A stretch of DNA of 64,000 nucleotides from JBBROS01 sp965217935 (GCA_965217935.1 OZ244581.1:124001-188000); one strand, 5' to 3'. Counted from the first letter of the stretch, positions 34,909-44,274 are shown. A program made the numbers and translations. The notes: generated by a model not told the origin, from the sequence alone.

Positions 34909-35527
34909 ATCGGCCTCCGTCGTGGACTTTCGCCATTGAACGCCAGTCGGCCTGTGCGGGGAAGGCGAATGCAATCGTAGAAGGCCTGCGCGAAACTCTG
35001 GCGTACAAAAAGGCGGGCAGCTTCAGGACTGTCACCTCTGCCAAAGAGCGACTCGTCTGGTGGGTGGTGCCCCTGCTCTTCGCGGCGCAATCCAAGCTGA
35101 GGGATGAGTGCGGCTGGGGACGCTGTCGCACGTTCGGCACCCCCGGGTCGGGAGCATCGCGGATTTCCAAGCGCTCCGCAGCCGGATTAGGCTGCCGGTT
35201 CAGGGGTGCGGCGACGTCGTGAACCTCGCTCGCGGGGAAGAGCGTGTTGACGACGACAATCGTTCGAATCCCGCCCGGGCCGCCGGGTGCGCTACGCTTT
35301 CTCACGCTACGCAGGGGTGCCCAGCGCTTTCCCCCCGCCGCCGAGAGAACGCCTCCCGGAGGCGGGCCGTGCGGGACGAAGATGGGCACTACGCCTACGC
35401 CATAGCACTCTGATGGAACCTTCCGGACCGAATGCCAAGTTCGCAACCTCCGGGCGCGCCCGCGACCGTTCGAACGCCCGACCCCCAGACCGTTATCATG
35501 ACGGCTGAACTGACCGCGAGAAGAAGC
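34909..35527. other. Gene-free stretch within the island
   Basis: About 620 bp between the AlpA gene and the NmrA-type gene. Frames here lack family features. At 35262-35284 there is a T-loop-like sequence (GTTCGAATCCCGCC) but the pairing half of a T-stem and the rest of a tRNA are missing. I see no gene. Confidence 0.5.
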
Positions 35528-36415
35528 TCAGGCACGCGGTGCGGTCAATGCAGGCTTCAACTCAGCCTCGGCCCATTGCCGGAACGTGGTCGGCCCGGTG
35601 TTGGCGGGGGAGCGCGTCGCCACGTTGTCCATGCCGTCGTTCTTCGCCCGCATCATGTCGACGAAGCCCTGGGCGAAATCATCGCTCATGCCGCGCTGCA
35701 TCAGCTGCGCCTTGAAGCCGTCGAGCGGGACTTGGCTGTAACGCAGCTCGCGCCCGAGAACTTTGGAAACGATGGCGGCGATGTCATTGAACGACAGGTC
35801 CTCCGGCCCGAGCACCGGCACGTCCTCCTGGCCTGTCCAGGAGCGATCCTGCAGCAGCCGCGCCGCGGCCGTGCCCATGTCGCGCGTGGCGGTGTGGGGC
35901 ACCTTCTTGTCCGGATCGAGCGGGCCGAACAATTGGCCCTGCTTTATCGTCTCCACCTGCTGGAGCGCGTTCTCCATGAAGCCCGGCATGGCGAGCCCGC
36001 GGACGGCGGCGTCGGTGTCTTTCAAGAGGTCGACCATGCGGATCGACGCGGTGACTAGCCCGGCCCGATCCTGCCACTCCGTACCGCGACCGAGCGCTGT
36101 GACCACGACGACCCGGGGCACGCCGTAGCGGCGCATCGCGTCCGCCGCGGGTCGGGTGAAGTTAATATACGTGTCGTCGAGCGTCTCGGACGGGTTGGGC
36201 GGCGCGACCCAGAACACGCCTTCCGCGCCGTCGAAGGCGCGATCGACCACCGCGGCGTCCCCGTGGGACCCCTCGACGGTCTCGATCCGATCGCGGACCG
36301 CCTGCGGCAGCTTGCCCGCATCGCGCACGATGACGCGGACCGCCTCGTCGGCGTCGAGCAGGTGCTGGACGACGTGGTGGCCGATATTGCCGGTCGGCGT
36401 CGTGACGACGATTAT
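35528..36415 (-). CDS. NmrA family NAD(P)-binding protein; ATA at the expected start
   Basis: The 295-codon frame is homologous along its length to the protein at 58087. IVVTTPTGNIGHHVVQHLLD (Rossmann motif), VEGSHGDAAVVDRAFDGAEG, RSWTGQEDVPVLGPEDLSF and KNDGMDNVATRSP match NmrA-like redox sensors/reductases. The start codon position reads ATA (36413-36415), preceded at good spacing by GGAG; the paralogue has ATG there. The first in-frame GTG (36328) would delete the NAD(P) motif. It is either a rare start, a mutated start or an error. Confidence 0.75.
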   Translation of the reverse strand: MIVVTTPTGNIGHHVVQHLLDADEAVRVIVRDAGKLPQAVRDRIETVEGSHGDAAVVDRAFDGAEGVFWVAPPNPSETLDDTYINFTRPAADAMRRYGVPRVVVVTALGRGTEWQDRAGLVTASIRMVDLLKDTDAAVRGLAMPGFMENALQQVETIKQGQLFGPLDPDKKVPHTATRDMGTAAARLLQDRSWTGQEDVPVLGPEDLSFNDIAAIVSKVLGRELRYSQVPLDGFKAQLMQRGMSDDFAQGFVDMMRAKNDGMDNVATRSPANTGPTTFRQWAEAELKPALTAPRA

Positions 36416-36473
36416 GTGAATTCTCCGGTGTACGTCGTACTAGCTCGGCTACGCGCGTCAGCCGGGCGCGCGG

Positions 36474-36869
36474 TCAATGGGCCGCCGGTCGCAGCCGGTC
36501 GTAATTTCGCCGGAACAGAGCCACGGAGGCGTCGGCGCCTAGCCGGTTGATGCTGGCCATCACCCAGCCTCTCGCCCAGGGGAAGGGCTTGCCCAGCCCT
36601 TCGGCGACAAGCTCCGCTCCAAGCTCGGGCGGGGTGGCCAGATGGATCGAGCCGTCGAGATGGATGTGGCCGAGTTCATCCGGCCCTACATAGAAGTCGA
36701 TCCCGTCGACACGGCTCTGGTCATTGAGGCGCCAGTGGGTGGTGGCCTCGACGCCTGGCCACGCGGCGATGGCGTCGGTCACGACCTGAAGCGGCCCGCC
36801 AAGTTCGGGCGGCGGCGAAAGCGGGCCCTTGGCCTCGCGGGGTAGGATGGAGAGGGCTTGATCGATCAT
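36474..36869 (-). CDS. DUF5519 (luciferase-associated) family protein
   Basis: 131 residues from MIDQALSILPREAKGPL. Blocks VEATTHWRLNDQSRVDGIDF, VGPDELGHIHLDGSIHLATP and KPFPWARGWVMASINRLGAD follow the DUF5519 pattern (E-G-H-x-H-x-D-G near the centre). Function unknown; members are small soluble proteins. Located 62 bp downstream of the SDR gene on the same strand, probably one transcript. Confidence 0.75.
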   Translation of the reverse strand: MIDQALSILPREAKGPLSPPPELGGPLQVVTDAIAAWPGVEATTHWRLNDQSRVDGIDFYVGPDELGHIHLDGSIHLATPPELGAELVAEGLGKPFPWARGWVMASINRLGADASVALFRRNYDRLRPAAH

Positions 36870-36931
36870 TCCAACTTCCTTGCTAAAGCAGGCCGCGGGC
36901 GTGCGGGCCGAGTTGTCGACATATAGATGGA

Positions 36932-37678
36932 TCACCACTGGTAGCGGCCCGTCTCGCCGGCGTAACCGTCGTTGAAGAAACCGCCCGTCGGCCCCGTCGG
37001 GTCCAGCGTCGCGAGCTTTACTGCGATGGCGGCGGCCTGCTCGACAGTCCGCGTGCCGCTGTGGCCGTTAAGGTCGGTGGCGGTGTAGCCGGGATCGGCG
37101 GCGTTGACCTTGATCCCGTCGGCGAGCAGCGCCTTGGCCAGCTTGACGGTCAGCATGTTGAGTGCGGCCTTGGACGCGCTATAGCCGGCGGCGTCGACAC
37201 TCCAGATCAGGCTCGCCATGTCGGCGGTGTCGGAGATCGAGCCGAGGCCGCTGCTCATCATCACGATGCGCGGTGCAGTCGATTTGCGCAGGAGCGGCAG
37301 CAGCGCCTGGGTGACCCGAAGCGGTCCCAGCGTGTTGACCTCCAGCATCGCCCGCACGTCGTTGATCGCTTCTTCGGTCACCGCCGGTGGCGGCCCGCCG
37401 ATACTGATGCCGGCGTTGTTGACGAGCACGTCCAGCACCCTGGACTCTTCTTCCAGGCGTGCGGCGGCCTGCGCTACGCTGTCGCCATCCGTGACGTCAA
37501 GCGTGATCGCTCGGGCGTCCACACCGGCGTTGCGCAATTGTGTCGCGGCGGCTTCGCCCCGATCGCGATCGCGGCAGCCGAGCCAGACGGCGAACTCCCG
37601 CTCTCCCAGCCGGCGCGCGATCTGCAGGCCGATCCCCTTGTTGGCGCCGGTCACGAGCGCGACGGTCTTATCAGGCAT
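36932..37678 (-). CDS. SDR family oxidoreductase
   Basis: 248 residues from MPDKTVALVTGANKGIGLQI (TGxxxGIG motif). DVLVNNAGISIGG, VMMSSGLGSIS (catalytic Ser), AGYSASKAALNMLTVKLA (YSASK) and NAADPGYTATDLNG show an intact classical SDR, similar to carbonyl reductases. It is divergent from the AraC gene at 37800, which probably regulates it. Confidence 0.92.
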   Translation of the reverse strand: MPDKTVALVTGANKGIGLQIARRLGEREFAVWLGCRDRDRGEAAATQLRNAGVDARAITLDVTDGDSVAQAAARLEEESRVLDVLVNNAGISIGGPPPAVTEEAINDVRAMLEVNTLGPLRVTQALLPLLRKSTAPRIVMMSSGLGSISDTADMASLIWSVDAAGYSASKAALNMLTVKLAKALLADGIKVNAADPGYTATDLNGHSGTRTVEQAAAIAVKLATLDPTGPTGGFFNDGYAGETGRYQW

Positions 37679-37799
37679 GGTCACCTCCAGGACCTCCATG
37701 TCGGGATGAGGTGCGGCATCCGCATTCCCGATCCCGCCAGAGACTTGCCCGATCCCACCAGCCACACCACGTCGGACCCGGTCGGGGAGGCGACGCGTT

Positions 37800-38726
37800 A
37801 TGGTGCTAGACGGCATGTTGGCGGAACTGGCGGCGCTCGCCGCTCAACACATCGACTCGCCCCCGGCGCGGCTCGCCGTTCCGGGCCTGACGATTCGCTG
37901 CAGCACCAGACCGACCCCGCCCGTGCCGGCGTTGTTCGAGCCCGTCTTTTACGTCGTGCTGCAGGGCGCGAAGCGCCTGACCTTTGCAGGTCGGACAGAC
38001 GAATTCTCGACCGGAACCTGCGCCGTCGCGACGGTCGGATTGCCGTTCGTCAGCCAAGTGATCGAAGCATCTCCTACCCGGCCCTATGTCGGCGCGGAAC
38101 TTCGGCTCGATCCCAGCGTGATGGCCGACCTGCTGCTGAGCCTGCCGGATACCGCCACGCGTGACGCGCCGAGTTTCGCCGCGGGTCCGGCGGACGCGAC
38201 GCTACTGGAGCCGCTCGGCCGTCTGCTGCGCCTGCTGGAGACGCCGGCGGACGCTCCCGTGCTCGCCGGACCTTTCACCCATGAACTCTGCTATCGCCTG
38301 CTTCAGGGCCCGCTCGGCGACACGCTTCGCCAGGTCGGACGGCGCGGCTCGCGCTTCGCCCAGGTTCGGGCGGCGGCCGACTGGATCGGCGGCAACGCGG
38401 ACAAGCCGCTCAGCGTCGGGCGTCTCGCCGCCGACGTCGGCATGAGTCCGACGTCGCTCCATCGTCACTTCAAGGCCGTGACCGGCTACAGCCCGCTTGC
38501 CTACCAGCGTTACTTGCGGCTGCTCGAAGCGCGCCGGCTCCTCCTCTCCGGCGCCGCACCCGTCACCACGACCGCTTTCACCGTCGGCTACGCAAGCGCG
38601 TCCCAGTTCAGCCGTGAGTACAAGCGCATGTTTGGGGAACCACCGGTGCGGGACATCAGGATTCGAGACCGCGCTGCTCAAGCCGTTGAGTTCTCGACCG
38701 CGCGGGCTCAGCACCCCCTGGCTTGA
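37800..38726 (+). CDS. AraC family regulator (AraC_N type)
   Basis: 308 residues. The N-terminal ligand domain (FEPVFYVVLQGAKRLTFAGR, LPFVSQVIEASPTRPYVGAE) is of the AraC-N type found next to oxidoreductases. The C-terminal double HTH reads LSVGRLAADVGMSPTSLHRH, FKAVTGYSPLAYQRYLRLLE and TAFTVGYASASQFSREYKRM. Divergent from the SDR gene with a 121-bp shared promoter region. Confidence 0.92.
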   Translation: MVLDGMLAELAALAAQHIDSPPARLAVPGLTIRCSTRPTPPVPALFEPVFYVVLQGAKRLTFAGRTDEFSTGTCAVATVGLPFVSQVIEASPTRPYVGAELRLDPSVMADLLLSLPDTATRDAPSFAAGPADATLLEPLGRLLRLLETPADAPVLAGPFTHELCYRLLQGPLGDTLRQVGRRGSRFAQVRAAADWIGGNADKPLSVGRLAADVGMSPTSLHRHFKAVTGYSPLAYQRYLRLLEARRLLLSGAAPVTTTAFTVGYASASQFSREYKRMFGEPPVRDIRIRDRAAQAVEFSTARAQHPLA

Positions 38727-38792
38727 TCCGCGCTCGGCCAGCCAACCATCGCCGCCTCGACAATCCGGAAGAGCTTGCCCAAGCGAAGCCCC

Positions 38793-39212
38793 TCAGCTCG
38801 GCTTCAGCACGGCCAGCACCGCAATCACGAGGATGACCGCGATCGCCAGCGGGGCGGCGAACCTCGACGGCGCTGGGGCGACGCCGTTGCCCGCCATTCG
38901 GCGGAGCTTGGCGGACTGCATCCCGTGCAGGGCGGACAAGGCGACCACGAAGCCGAGCTTGACGATCAGCCAGGGCGCCTTGAACCAGCCGCCGGAGAGC
39001 GCGAGCGTCAGGCCTAGCGCCCAGACGAGCAGCATGGCGGGGGTGGTCACGTGCTGATCCCAGCGCCGCATCGCGCGCAACGCCCCGGCTGAGTCGGCAT
39101 CGGCGCCCGCCAGGAAGACCGCCGCGCCGAGCACCCCGGCGAAGAAGGTGAAGGCGGCGGCGACATGCAACGCCTTGAGCCACATGTAGAGGTCGCCGTT
39201 CAAGACCGTCAC
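38793..39212 (-). CDS. CopD/HemJ-like four-helix membrane protein
   Basis: 139 residues from a GTG that overlaps the DUF3817 stop (GTGA). YMWLKALHVAAAFTFFAGVL, WDQHVTTPAMLLVWALGLTL, WLIVKLGFVVALSALHGM and the C-terminal hydrophobic helix give four membrane spans with conserved His residues in spans 1 and 3, a pattern of CopD/HemJ-type haem- or copper-linked proteins. Function is not certain. Last gene of the DJ-1/DUF3817 operon. Confidence 0.7.
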   Translation of the reverse strand: MTVLNGDLYMWLKALHVAAAFTFFAGVLGAAVFLAGADADSAGALRAMRRWDQHVTTPAMLLVWALGLTLALSGGWFKAPWLIVKLGFVVALSALHGMQSAKLRRMAGNGVAPAPSRFAAPLAIAVILVIAVLAVLKPS

Positions 39213-39556
39213 CGCTTCTCGGTCCGGAGCACCGCCGCTTTGCGCCGGATCAGGGCCAGGTTCGTGTACCCGGCCAACGGCACGAAGGCCGTGACCGCCA
39301 GCCGCAGCCACTCGGCGGGGCGCCAGTCGCCGCCGGCCACCGTCTGCACGAGCGTCCAGACATAGAAGCAGAAGGCGATGCCGTGGACCGGACCCATGAC
39401 GGTCACCGCCTCCGGACGGCCCGCAAAGTGCTTGAGCGGGACGGCGACCCCCACAAGGAGGATGAGCGTCGTCGCCTCGACCAGCGAGGCCAGCTCGAGC
39501 CTGCGGAGCTGGGCGAGTTCCAACTCCGCCCCGGCCGGCGTGTCGGCCTGGATCAC
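39209..39556 (-). CDS. DUF3817 membrane protein
   Basis: 115 residues with three hydrophobic spans; ELASLVEATTLILLVGVAVP, MGPVHGIAFCFYVWTLVQTV and LAVTAFVPLAGYTNLALIRR fit DUF3817 (integral membrane, function unknown; the GPVHGI block is characteristic). Overlaps the DJ-1 gene upstream by 4 bp and the next gene downstream by 4 bp. Confidence 0.82.
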   Translation of the reverse strand: MIQADTPAGAELELAQLRRLELASLVEATTLILLVGVAVPLKHFAGRPEAVTVMGPVHGIAFCFYVWTLVQTVAGGDWRPAEWLRLAVTAFVPLAGYTNLALIRRKAAVLRTEKR

Positions 39557-40275
39557 GCCGGCTCGCGCGTCCGCTCGCGCCGCGCGCGGGCGATCTCGAC
39601 GCCTTGCGCCATGCTTTCGCCCATCATCGCCCTGGCCACGCCGGCCATCTCCGGACCGGCGCGTTCCGGACAGCCCGTGTCGAACGGCGGCGCCGGATCG
39701 TACTCCATCATCAGCTGGGTGATCTTGGCCACCTCCGGGCCCCGCAGCTCGGCGAGCAGCGTCAGCCCGAAATCGATCCCAGCCGTCACGCCGCCGCCGG
39801 TGAAGCGGTTGCGGTCGGCCACTACTCGCGCGCGTCCCGCCTCGACGCCGAGCGCATCGAGGATGTCGTAACAGGCCCAGTGCGTCGCGGCGCGATAGCC
39901 GTCCAGGAGCCCCGCCATGCCCAGGATCAGCGAGCCCGAGCAGACCGAGGTGACGTAGCGCGCGTCACCGCCGCGCTCCGCCAGGAAGGCGATCACCGCC
40001 TCGTCCTTCATCGCCTCGACCGTTCCGAAGCCGCCGGGCACGAACAGCACGTCGAGCCTTCCCGGCGCGTCAGCGAAGGTCGCGGTGGGCACGATCGCCA
40101 CGCCGCTGTCGGTCATGACGGGGTCGAGCGTCTTCCAGAACAGGTGGGTCCGGCCGTGCATCCCCAATGCCGACTGCGGACCCGCCAGGTCGAGCAGCGT
40201 CATGCCGGGATAGATCAGCATGCCGATCTCCAGGGGCGGGAGATCGGGAGTGAACGCGGGCATCTGATTGTCCAT
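39553..40275 (-). CDS. DJ-1/PfpI family protein (isonitrile hydratase-like)
   Basis: 240 residues. EIGMLIYPGMTLLDLAGPQS opens the fold, DVLFVPGGFGTVEAM follows, and the nucleophile elbow is YVTSVCSGSLILGMAGLLDG, then ATHWACYD and GVTAGIDFGLTLLAEL. This pattern is that of isonitrile hydratase (InhA)-type DJ-1 proteins. Divergent from the GlxA-type regulator, itself a DJ-1/AraC fusion, a pairing common for this family. Confidence 0.88.
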   Translation of the reverse strand: MDNQMPAFTPDLPPLEIGMLIYPGMTLLDLAGPQSALGMHGRTHLFWKTLDPVMTDSGVAIVPTATFADAPGRLDVLFVPGGFGTVEAMKDEAVIAFLAERGGDARYVTSVCSGSLILGMAGLLDGYRAATHWACYDILDALGVEAGRARVVADRNRFTGGGVTAGIDFGLTLLAELRGPEVAKITQLMMEYDPAPPFDTGCPERAGPEMAGVARAMMGESMAQGVEIARARRERTREPA

Positions 40276-40440
40276 GACCTGGTCCTCGTGGCGATGACAT
40301 GCTTTAGCCGCGACTTCAGGTTCGGCGTCAGTGGCGGGAAAGACAAAAAACGCGTCGATCCTGCCAAGCGATCACCGGCGGCTTTCGCGCTCTTAAGTCG
40401 CCCGCTATGTCTTTGGCCCGGTAACAGCGGAGATCCTGCC

Positions 40441-41415
40441 ATTCACACGGTCGCCATTCTTGCCGCTCACGGCGTCATACCCTTCGACCTGTCCATCCCG
40501 TGCGAGGTGTTCGGCTGCGTCCGGCTTCCCGACGTCACGCGCGAGTACAGGGTGCAGGTCTGCGGTGAGGCGCCCGAGGTCCGCGCGCGCGCGTTCAACA
40601 TCCGGGCGCCTTGGACGCTCAACGATCTCGCGCGTGCGGACACGGTGATCGTGCCGGGTACCGACGACCCGGCCGCGCCCGTGCCCGACGCGACCCTCGC
40701 CGCGATCCGGGCGGCCTGGGCGAACGGCGCGCGGGTCGCCTCCATCTGCTCGGGCACCTTCGTGCTCGCCGCCGCGGGGCTGCTCGACGGCCGGCGTGCG
40801 ACCACCCACTGGCTGGCGGCCGACCTGCTGGCGCAGCGCCATCCGGCCGTGACGGTCGACCCGGAGGTTCTGTTCGTTGACGAAGGCCGCATCCTCACAT
40901 CCGCGGGCTCGTCGGCGGGGCTCGACATGTGCCTGCACCTGCTCCGCCGCGACCACGGCCACGCCGTCGCGGCCCACGCGGCGCGGCTGGCGGTCGCACC
41001 GCTCGACCGCGAAGGCGGCCAGGCGCAGTTCATCCGCCATGAGCCGCCCGGCTCGACCGCAAGCCTCGCCCCGCTGCTCGCCTGGATGAGCGCGAACGCC
41101 CATCGGCCGCTCACCGTCGACGAACTCGCGCGTCAGGCGGCGACCAGCCCGCGCACGCTGGCCCGCCGGTTCCGCGAGCAGACCGGCACGACGCCGCTGC
41201 GATGGCTGATCACCGCCCGGGTGCGGCGCGCGCAGGAGCTGCTCGAAACGAGCTCGCTGCCCATGGACCAGATCGCCACAGCGGCGGGTTTCGACGGCGC
41301 CGCCGCTCTTCGCGACCGGTTCCACCGGACTGTCGGCGTGAGCCCGAAGGCGTATCGTCGATCGTTCGGGATGTCGAGAAAGCCGGTATATAATTTGATC
41401 GTCGATGAGGAATGA
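40441..41415 (+). CDS. GlxA family regulator (DJ-1 domain + AraC HTH), ATT at the likely start
   Basis: The DJ-1-like domain begins IHTVAILAAHGVIPFDLSIP; relatives begin MHTVA at this point. Here the codon is ATT, with GGAG 8 nt upstream; this start gives 324 residues, the family length. An in-frame ATG at 40294 would add 49 unusual residues. The nucleophile-elbow region is VASICSGTFVLAAAGLLDGR, and the C-terminal HTH LTVDELARQAATSPRTLARR, FREQTGTTPLRWLITARVRR. AUU start, mutated start or the longer frame remain possible. Confidence 0.82.
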   Translation: MHTVAILAAHGVIPFDLSIPCEVFGCVRLPDVTREYRVQVCGEAPEVRARAFNIRAPWTLNDLARADTVIVPGTDDPAAPVPDATLAAIRAAWANGARVASICSGTFVLAAAGLLDGRRATTHWLAADLLAQRHPAVTVDPEVLFVDEGRILTSAGSSAGLDMCLHLLRRDHGHAVAAHAARLAVAPLDREGGQAQFIRHEPPGSTASLAPLLAWMSANAHRPLTVDELARQAATSPRTLARRFREQTGTTPLRWLITARVRRAQELLETSSLPMDQIATAAGFDGAAALRDRFHRTVGVSPKAYRRSFGMSRKPVYNLIVDEE

Positions 41416-41622
41416 GCCATCAGAGCATTGCAGCAAACGATAACTATTCTTGGCACGCCGATTTTGATTGCACACCGTTGGCGATGCTTCAGCGCCGGTC
41501 GCGGTATTAGCGCCATCTGCGACATGGCCACGCTGTCTCTTACCCTACGATAAAGTCTTTCAGATCTAACGGTATAAATCAGCCGTGGACGAGGAGCAGT
41601 GGCATGAGTAATCCTGGCTGGC

Positions 41623-42213
41623 TCAGGGCGCCGGAACCCGAAAGGTGATTAGGACGGAAGAGATGAACTGGTATTGCGCGATCAGTGACAGGATGGCGAT
41701 GACGCCGCTGAGCTCGAACGCCGCTACCGCTTCGTCGTAGAGGACGTCGGCGACTGTCCGCTGTTCGAGAACGGAAACGGTCAAGCGGTAGGCCATCTTC
41801 GCCTCGGCGCTAACGCCGACCGGCTCGGCATTGCTTAGGATCGCGTCGATCGCCGCGACCGGAATGTTCGCGGTCCGCGCGGCGGCCTTGTGGGCGTAGA
41901 TCTCGTAATCCGCATCCCAGGTCGCGGCGACCGCCAAGATCACGACTTGCCGGACCTCTTCTGACAGAGCGGCTTGGCCGATCTGCGCGGTCCATTGTCT
42001 GAAGCCGCCGGCGAGCCGCGGCACGCGCAGCAGCGCGTTGAAAGGACCGATGAAGCGGCCATCTTCAAGCCGGGCGACGAAGCCACCCTCCTGAGCTTCT
42101 GGCAGAATGCGCTTCTCCAGCGCCTCGTAGAGCTGCCACTGCTCCTTATCGAGTTCGGACGGGGCGAGCAGCGGCAACCTGCCGCCGAGATCGTCGGGAG
42201 CCGTTGCGGTCAT
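41623..42213 (-). CDS. Carboxymuconolactone decarboxylase family protein
   Basis: 196 residues. FIGPFNALLRVPRLAGGFRQ, SEEVRQVVILAVAATWDADY and EIYAHKAAARTANIPVAAID are the CMD-domain helices; the AhpD-type CxxC is absent (WDADYEIYAH instead), so a peroxidase role is unlikely. It lies 61 bp downstream of the tautomerase gene, which suggests a shared catabolic or stress function. Confidence 0.85.
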   Translation of the reverse strand: MTATAPDDLGGRLPLLAPSELDKEQWQLYEALEKRILPEAQEGGFVARLEDGRFIGPFNALLRVPRLAGGFRQWTAQIGQAALSEEVRQVVILAVAATWDADYEIYAHKAAARTANIPVAAIDAILSNAEPVGVSAEAKMAYRLTVSVLEQRTVADVLYDEAVAAFELSGVIAILSLIAQYQFISSVLITFRVPAP

Positions 42214-42274
42214 CGTTCATCCTCGAGTTTTGAGTGTCACCAAGCCCACGCCGGCTTGGAGCAGGGTTCGCCGG

Positions 42275-42700
42275 TTAGCGACCGCCCGGAACCTTGTCCT
42301 TGGCGATCCGCTCGTCGAAGCCCGTGTTCGGGTCGAGTTTGCGTCCGTCAGCCCACCAATTGGCGGAGGGGGACTCGACGACGTTGATGTAGATGTCCTT
42401 CGTCTCCAACCCAGCGCGTTCGCCGAGGTTGGCGACCATCGCCTTGTAGAGCACCTGGAGCGTCTCGACCGGACGCTTCCCAAAATAGGTCTGAATGAAG
42501 ATGGCGTCGCGCCCGCGCTGCAGCCCGAATGCGACAGGCGCCGAGATGAGATATCCATCCTTCAACTCATGGAAGACGTGATATTTATCGTCGTCCGGGA
42601 TGCCGAGCACCTCGACGAGCGCCTGATGGATCGCGTCGGAGATAGCGACCCGGTGCTCGCGCGTGCTGCCTTCGTGAAGGTAGATTTTTGTCATCGGCAT
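42275..42700 (-). CDS. Tautomerase family protein
   Basis: 141 residues beginning MPMTKIYLHEG, so Pro2 is available as the catalytic base after Met removal. HRVAISDAIHQALVEVLGIP, YHVFHELKDG and YFGKRPVETLQVLYKAMVAN, ending INVVESPSANWWADGRK, follow the tautomerase-2/MIF-like pattern. First gene of the tautomerase-CMD pair, downstream of the MmyB-type regulator. Confidence 0.85.
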   Translation of the reverse strand: MPMTKIYLHEGSTREHRVAISDAIHQALVEVLGIPDDDKYHVFHELKDGYLISAPVAFGLQRGRDAIFIQTYFGKRPVETLQVLYKAMVANLGERAGLETKDIYINVVESPSANWWADGRKLDPNTGFDERIAKDKVPGGR

Positions 42701-42803
42701 GTTTGGTCTCCTTCTATGGGACGAAGGTGATCACCACGCACGTCTTCGACAAGGCGACCGGCGAGCCTAGTATGAGAAGCACTACCTTATCGCGGCGATA
42801 TCG

Positions 42804-43586
42804 TCAGCGGGCTGCAGCCGGCATGTAGACGGCCAGCTTTAACCGCGGGTCGTCGTTCGCCTGGAAGGTGCTGTACTGGTAGCCAACTTGCCCGAGCACA
42901 GGATGCAACAGAAACTTGATCCCCGACACTGGCGACGCGACATCGTGCGCGCGCCACCAGCCGTCGAACTCCGCGCAGCCGGTGCGAAAGTGATCGACGA
43001 GCTGGATGAAGGCGAGGTCACCGGCGTGCTGGTCGTATGCCGCGCGGAACAGCGCGACCATGCGCCGGGCTTCGCCCGCCCACTGATCGCCGAATAGGAC
43101 TCGCCCACGCGGGTCGGTAAGGACGAAGCTCAAGATATTGCGCCTCTCGACCTGGAGCGCGCTGAGGTTGCCGAACAGCGCAGCGGCGGCCGTGTTCCAC
43201 GCCAGCAAGTCCCAGCGTAAGCCCGTGACATACGCAGGCATCGCGAGGCCTTCGACCAGGCGGCGCATCGCTTCGGGAACATCCTCGCGCGACCAGGCTC
43301 TGGCGCCGCTGCCATTCGCCAGGGCCGACAGGTGCGCGCGTTCGGCGCCGGTCAGCCGCAACGCGCTTGCAAGCGCATCGACCGTCGCCGCGGACGGGGT
43401 GACGGCGCGGCCTTGCTCCAGCTTGACGTACCATTCGCCGCTGATCCCGGCCAAGCCCGCCACTTCCTCGCGCCGTAGGCCCGGCGCGCGGCGCCGCCGG
43501 GTCTCGGGCAGCCCCACGTCAGCAGGGCGCAGTCGCTCGCGTCGCGAGCGGAGGAAGTCGCCGAGTTGTTCGCCTGTGTCGGTCAT
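42804..43586 (-). CDS. XRE/MmyB-type transcriptional regulator
   Basis: 260 residues. HTH: GDFLRSRRERLRPADVGLPE, then APGLRREEVAGLAGISGEWY and KLEQGRAVTPSAATVDALAS. The C-terminal MmyB-like domain (LRWDLLAWNTAAAALFGNLS, VDHFRTGCAEFDGWWRAHDV, GQVGYQYSTFQANDDPRLKL) is thought to bind a fatty-acid-like ligand. Probably regulates the neighbouring tautomerase/CMD genes downstream. Confidence 0.9.
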   Translation of the reverse strand: MTDTGEQLGDFLRSRRERLRPADVGLPETRRRRAPGLRREEVAGLAGISGEWYVKLEQGRAVTPSAATVDALASALRLTGAERAHLSALANGSGARAWSREDVPEAMRRLVEGLAMPAYVTGLRWDLLAWNTAAAALFGNLSALQVERRNILSFVLTDPRGRVLFGDQWAGEARRMVALFRAAYDQHAGDLAFIQLVDHFRTGCAEFDGWWRAHDVASPVSGIKFLLHPVLGQVGYQYSTFQANDDPRLKLAVYMPAAAR

Positions 43587-43629
43587 TCAAGTTCCGAATT
43601 GAGGGAAACTACAAACTTGGCACAATCGA

Positions 43630-44259
43630 TCATCTCCGTCCTACCGGCGCGCTGCCGGCCGGAGTGGTGCTGTATGCGACGGCAGTCAGCGCGGCATCGA
43701 CGATCGCGTTCACGAACCGGTCGTCGATCGGCTCCTTGGAGAACCAGCGTCGATAGAACAACGGGCCTACGATGCGGGCGACAAGGTCGTTCGCGGGGAC
43801 TTCCGACCGAATTTCCCCCTTGTTCCTGCCACGTTCGATCACTTCGTGTAACGGGGTCATCAACTCTTTGTGCCACGCGGCCTGCATCGCGGCGATGCTC
43901 GCGTCTCGCTCGGTTGCGTCGATGATCGACGGGTAGACCGAACTCCAGTTCGCCGTCTGCAGCTGATTCGCGAGCGCCGCCGTGAGCGCGCGGACGTCGC
44001 CGCGCACGCTGCCCGTGTCAGGGACTTCTCGCGGGCCCCCAAGCCGGGAGCAGGCGTCGATCAGCAGGGCCGAACGCGTCGGCCAATGGCGATAAATGGT
44101 TGTCTTTGACACGCCGGAGACACGCGCCACCTCGTCGATGCTGACCCCCGCGAGGCCGCTCTGCGAAAGCTGCCGATAGGTCTCCTCCAGAACCGCCGCT
44201 TTGGAGCGCTCCACTCGCCTGTCGACCCTGCGGCTTGATTTCTCCAAATGATCCTCCAC
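43630..44259 (-). CDS. TetR family transcriptional regulator
   Basis: 209 residues. SKAAVLEETYRQLSQSGLAG and IDEVARVSGVSKTTIYRHWP make the HTH; the ligand domain ends FYRRWFSKEPIDDRFVNAIV, the TetR_C_11-like block. Divergent from the SDR gene at 44354, with a palindrome between the two. Confidence 0.9.
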   Translation of the reverse strand: MEDHLEKSSRRVDRRVERSKAAVLEETYRQLSQSGLAGVSIDEVARVSGVSKTTIYRHWPTRSALLIDACSRLGGPREVPDTGSVRGDVRALTAALANQLQTANWSSVYPSIIDATERDASIAAMQAAWHKELMTPLHEVIERGRNKGEIRSEVPANDLVARIVGPLFYRRWFSKEPIDDRFVNAIVDAALTAVAYSTTPAGSAPVGRR

Positions 44260-44274
44260 CTTGCATGTTGTGGG

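Noticed and set aside
35262..35284. tRNA-like 3' end (GTTCGAATCCCGCC)
   Set aside because: The 5' half of the T-stem does not pair and no anticodon or D arm can be built upstream; at most an att or tRNA fragment.
35440..35510. Second possible tRNA on the minus strand (TTCGAAC loop)
   Set aside because: The stem bases around the loop do not pair and acceptor stems are missing.
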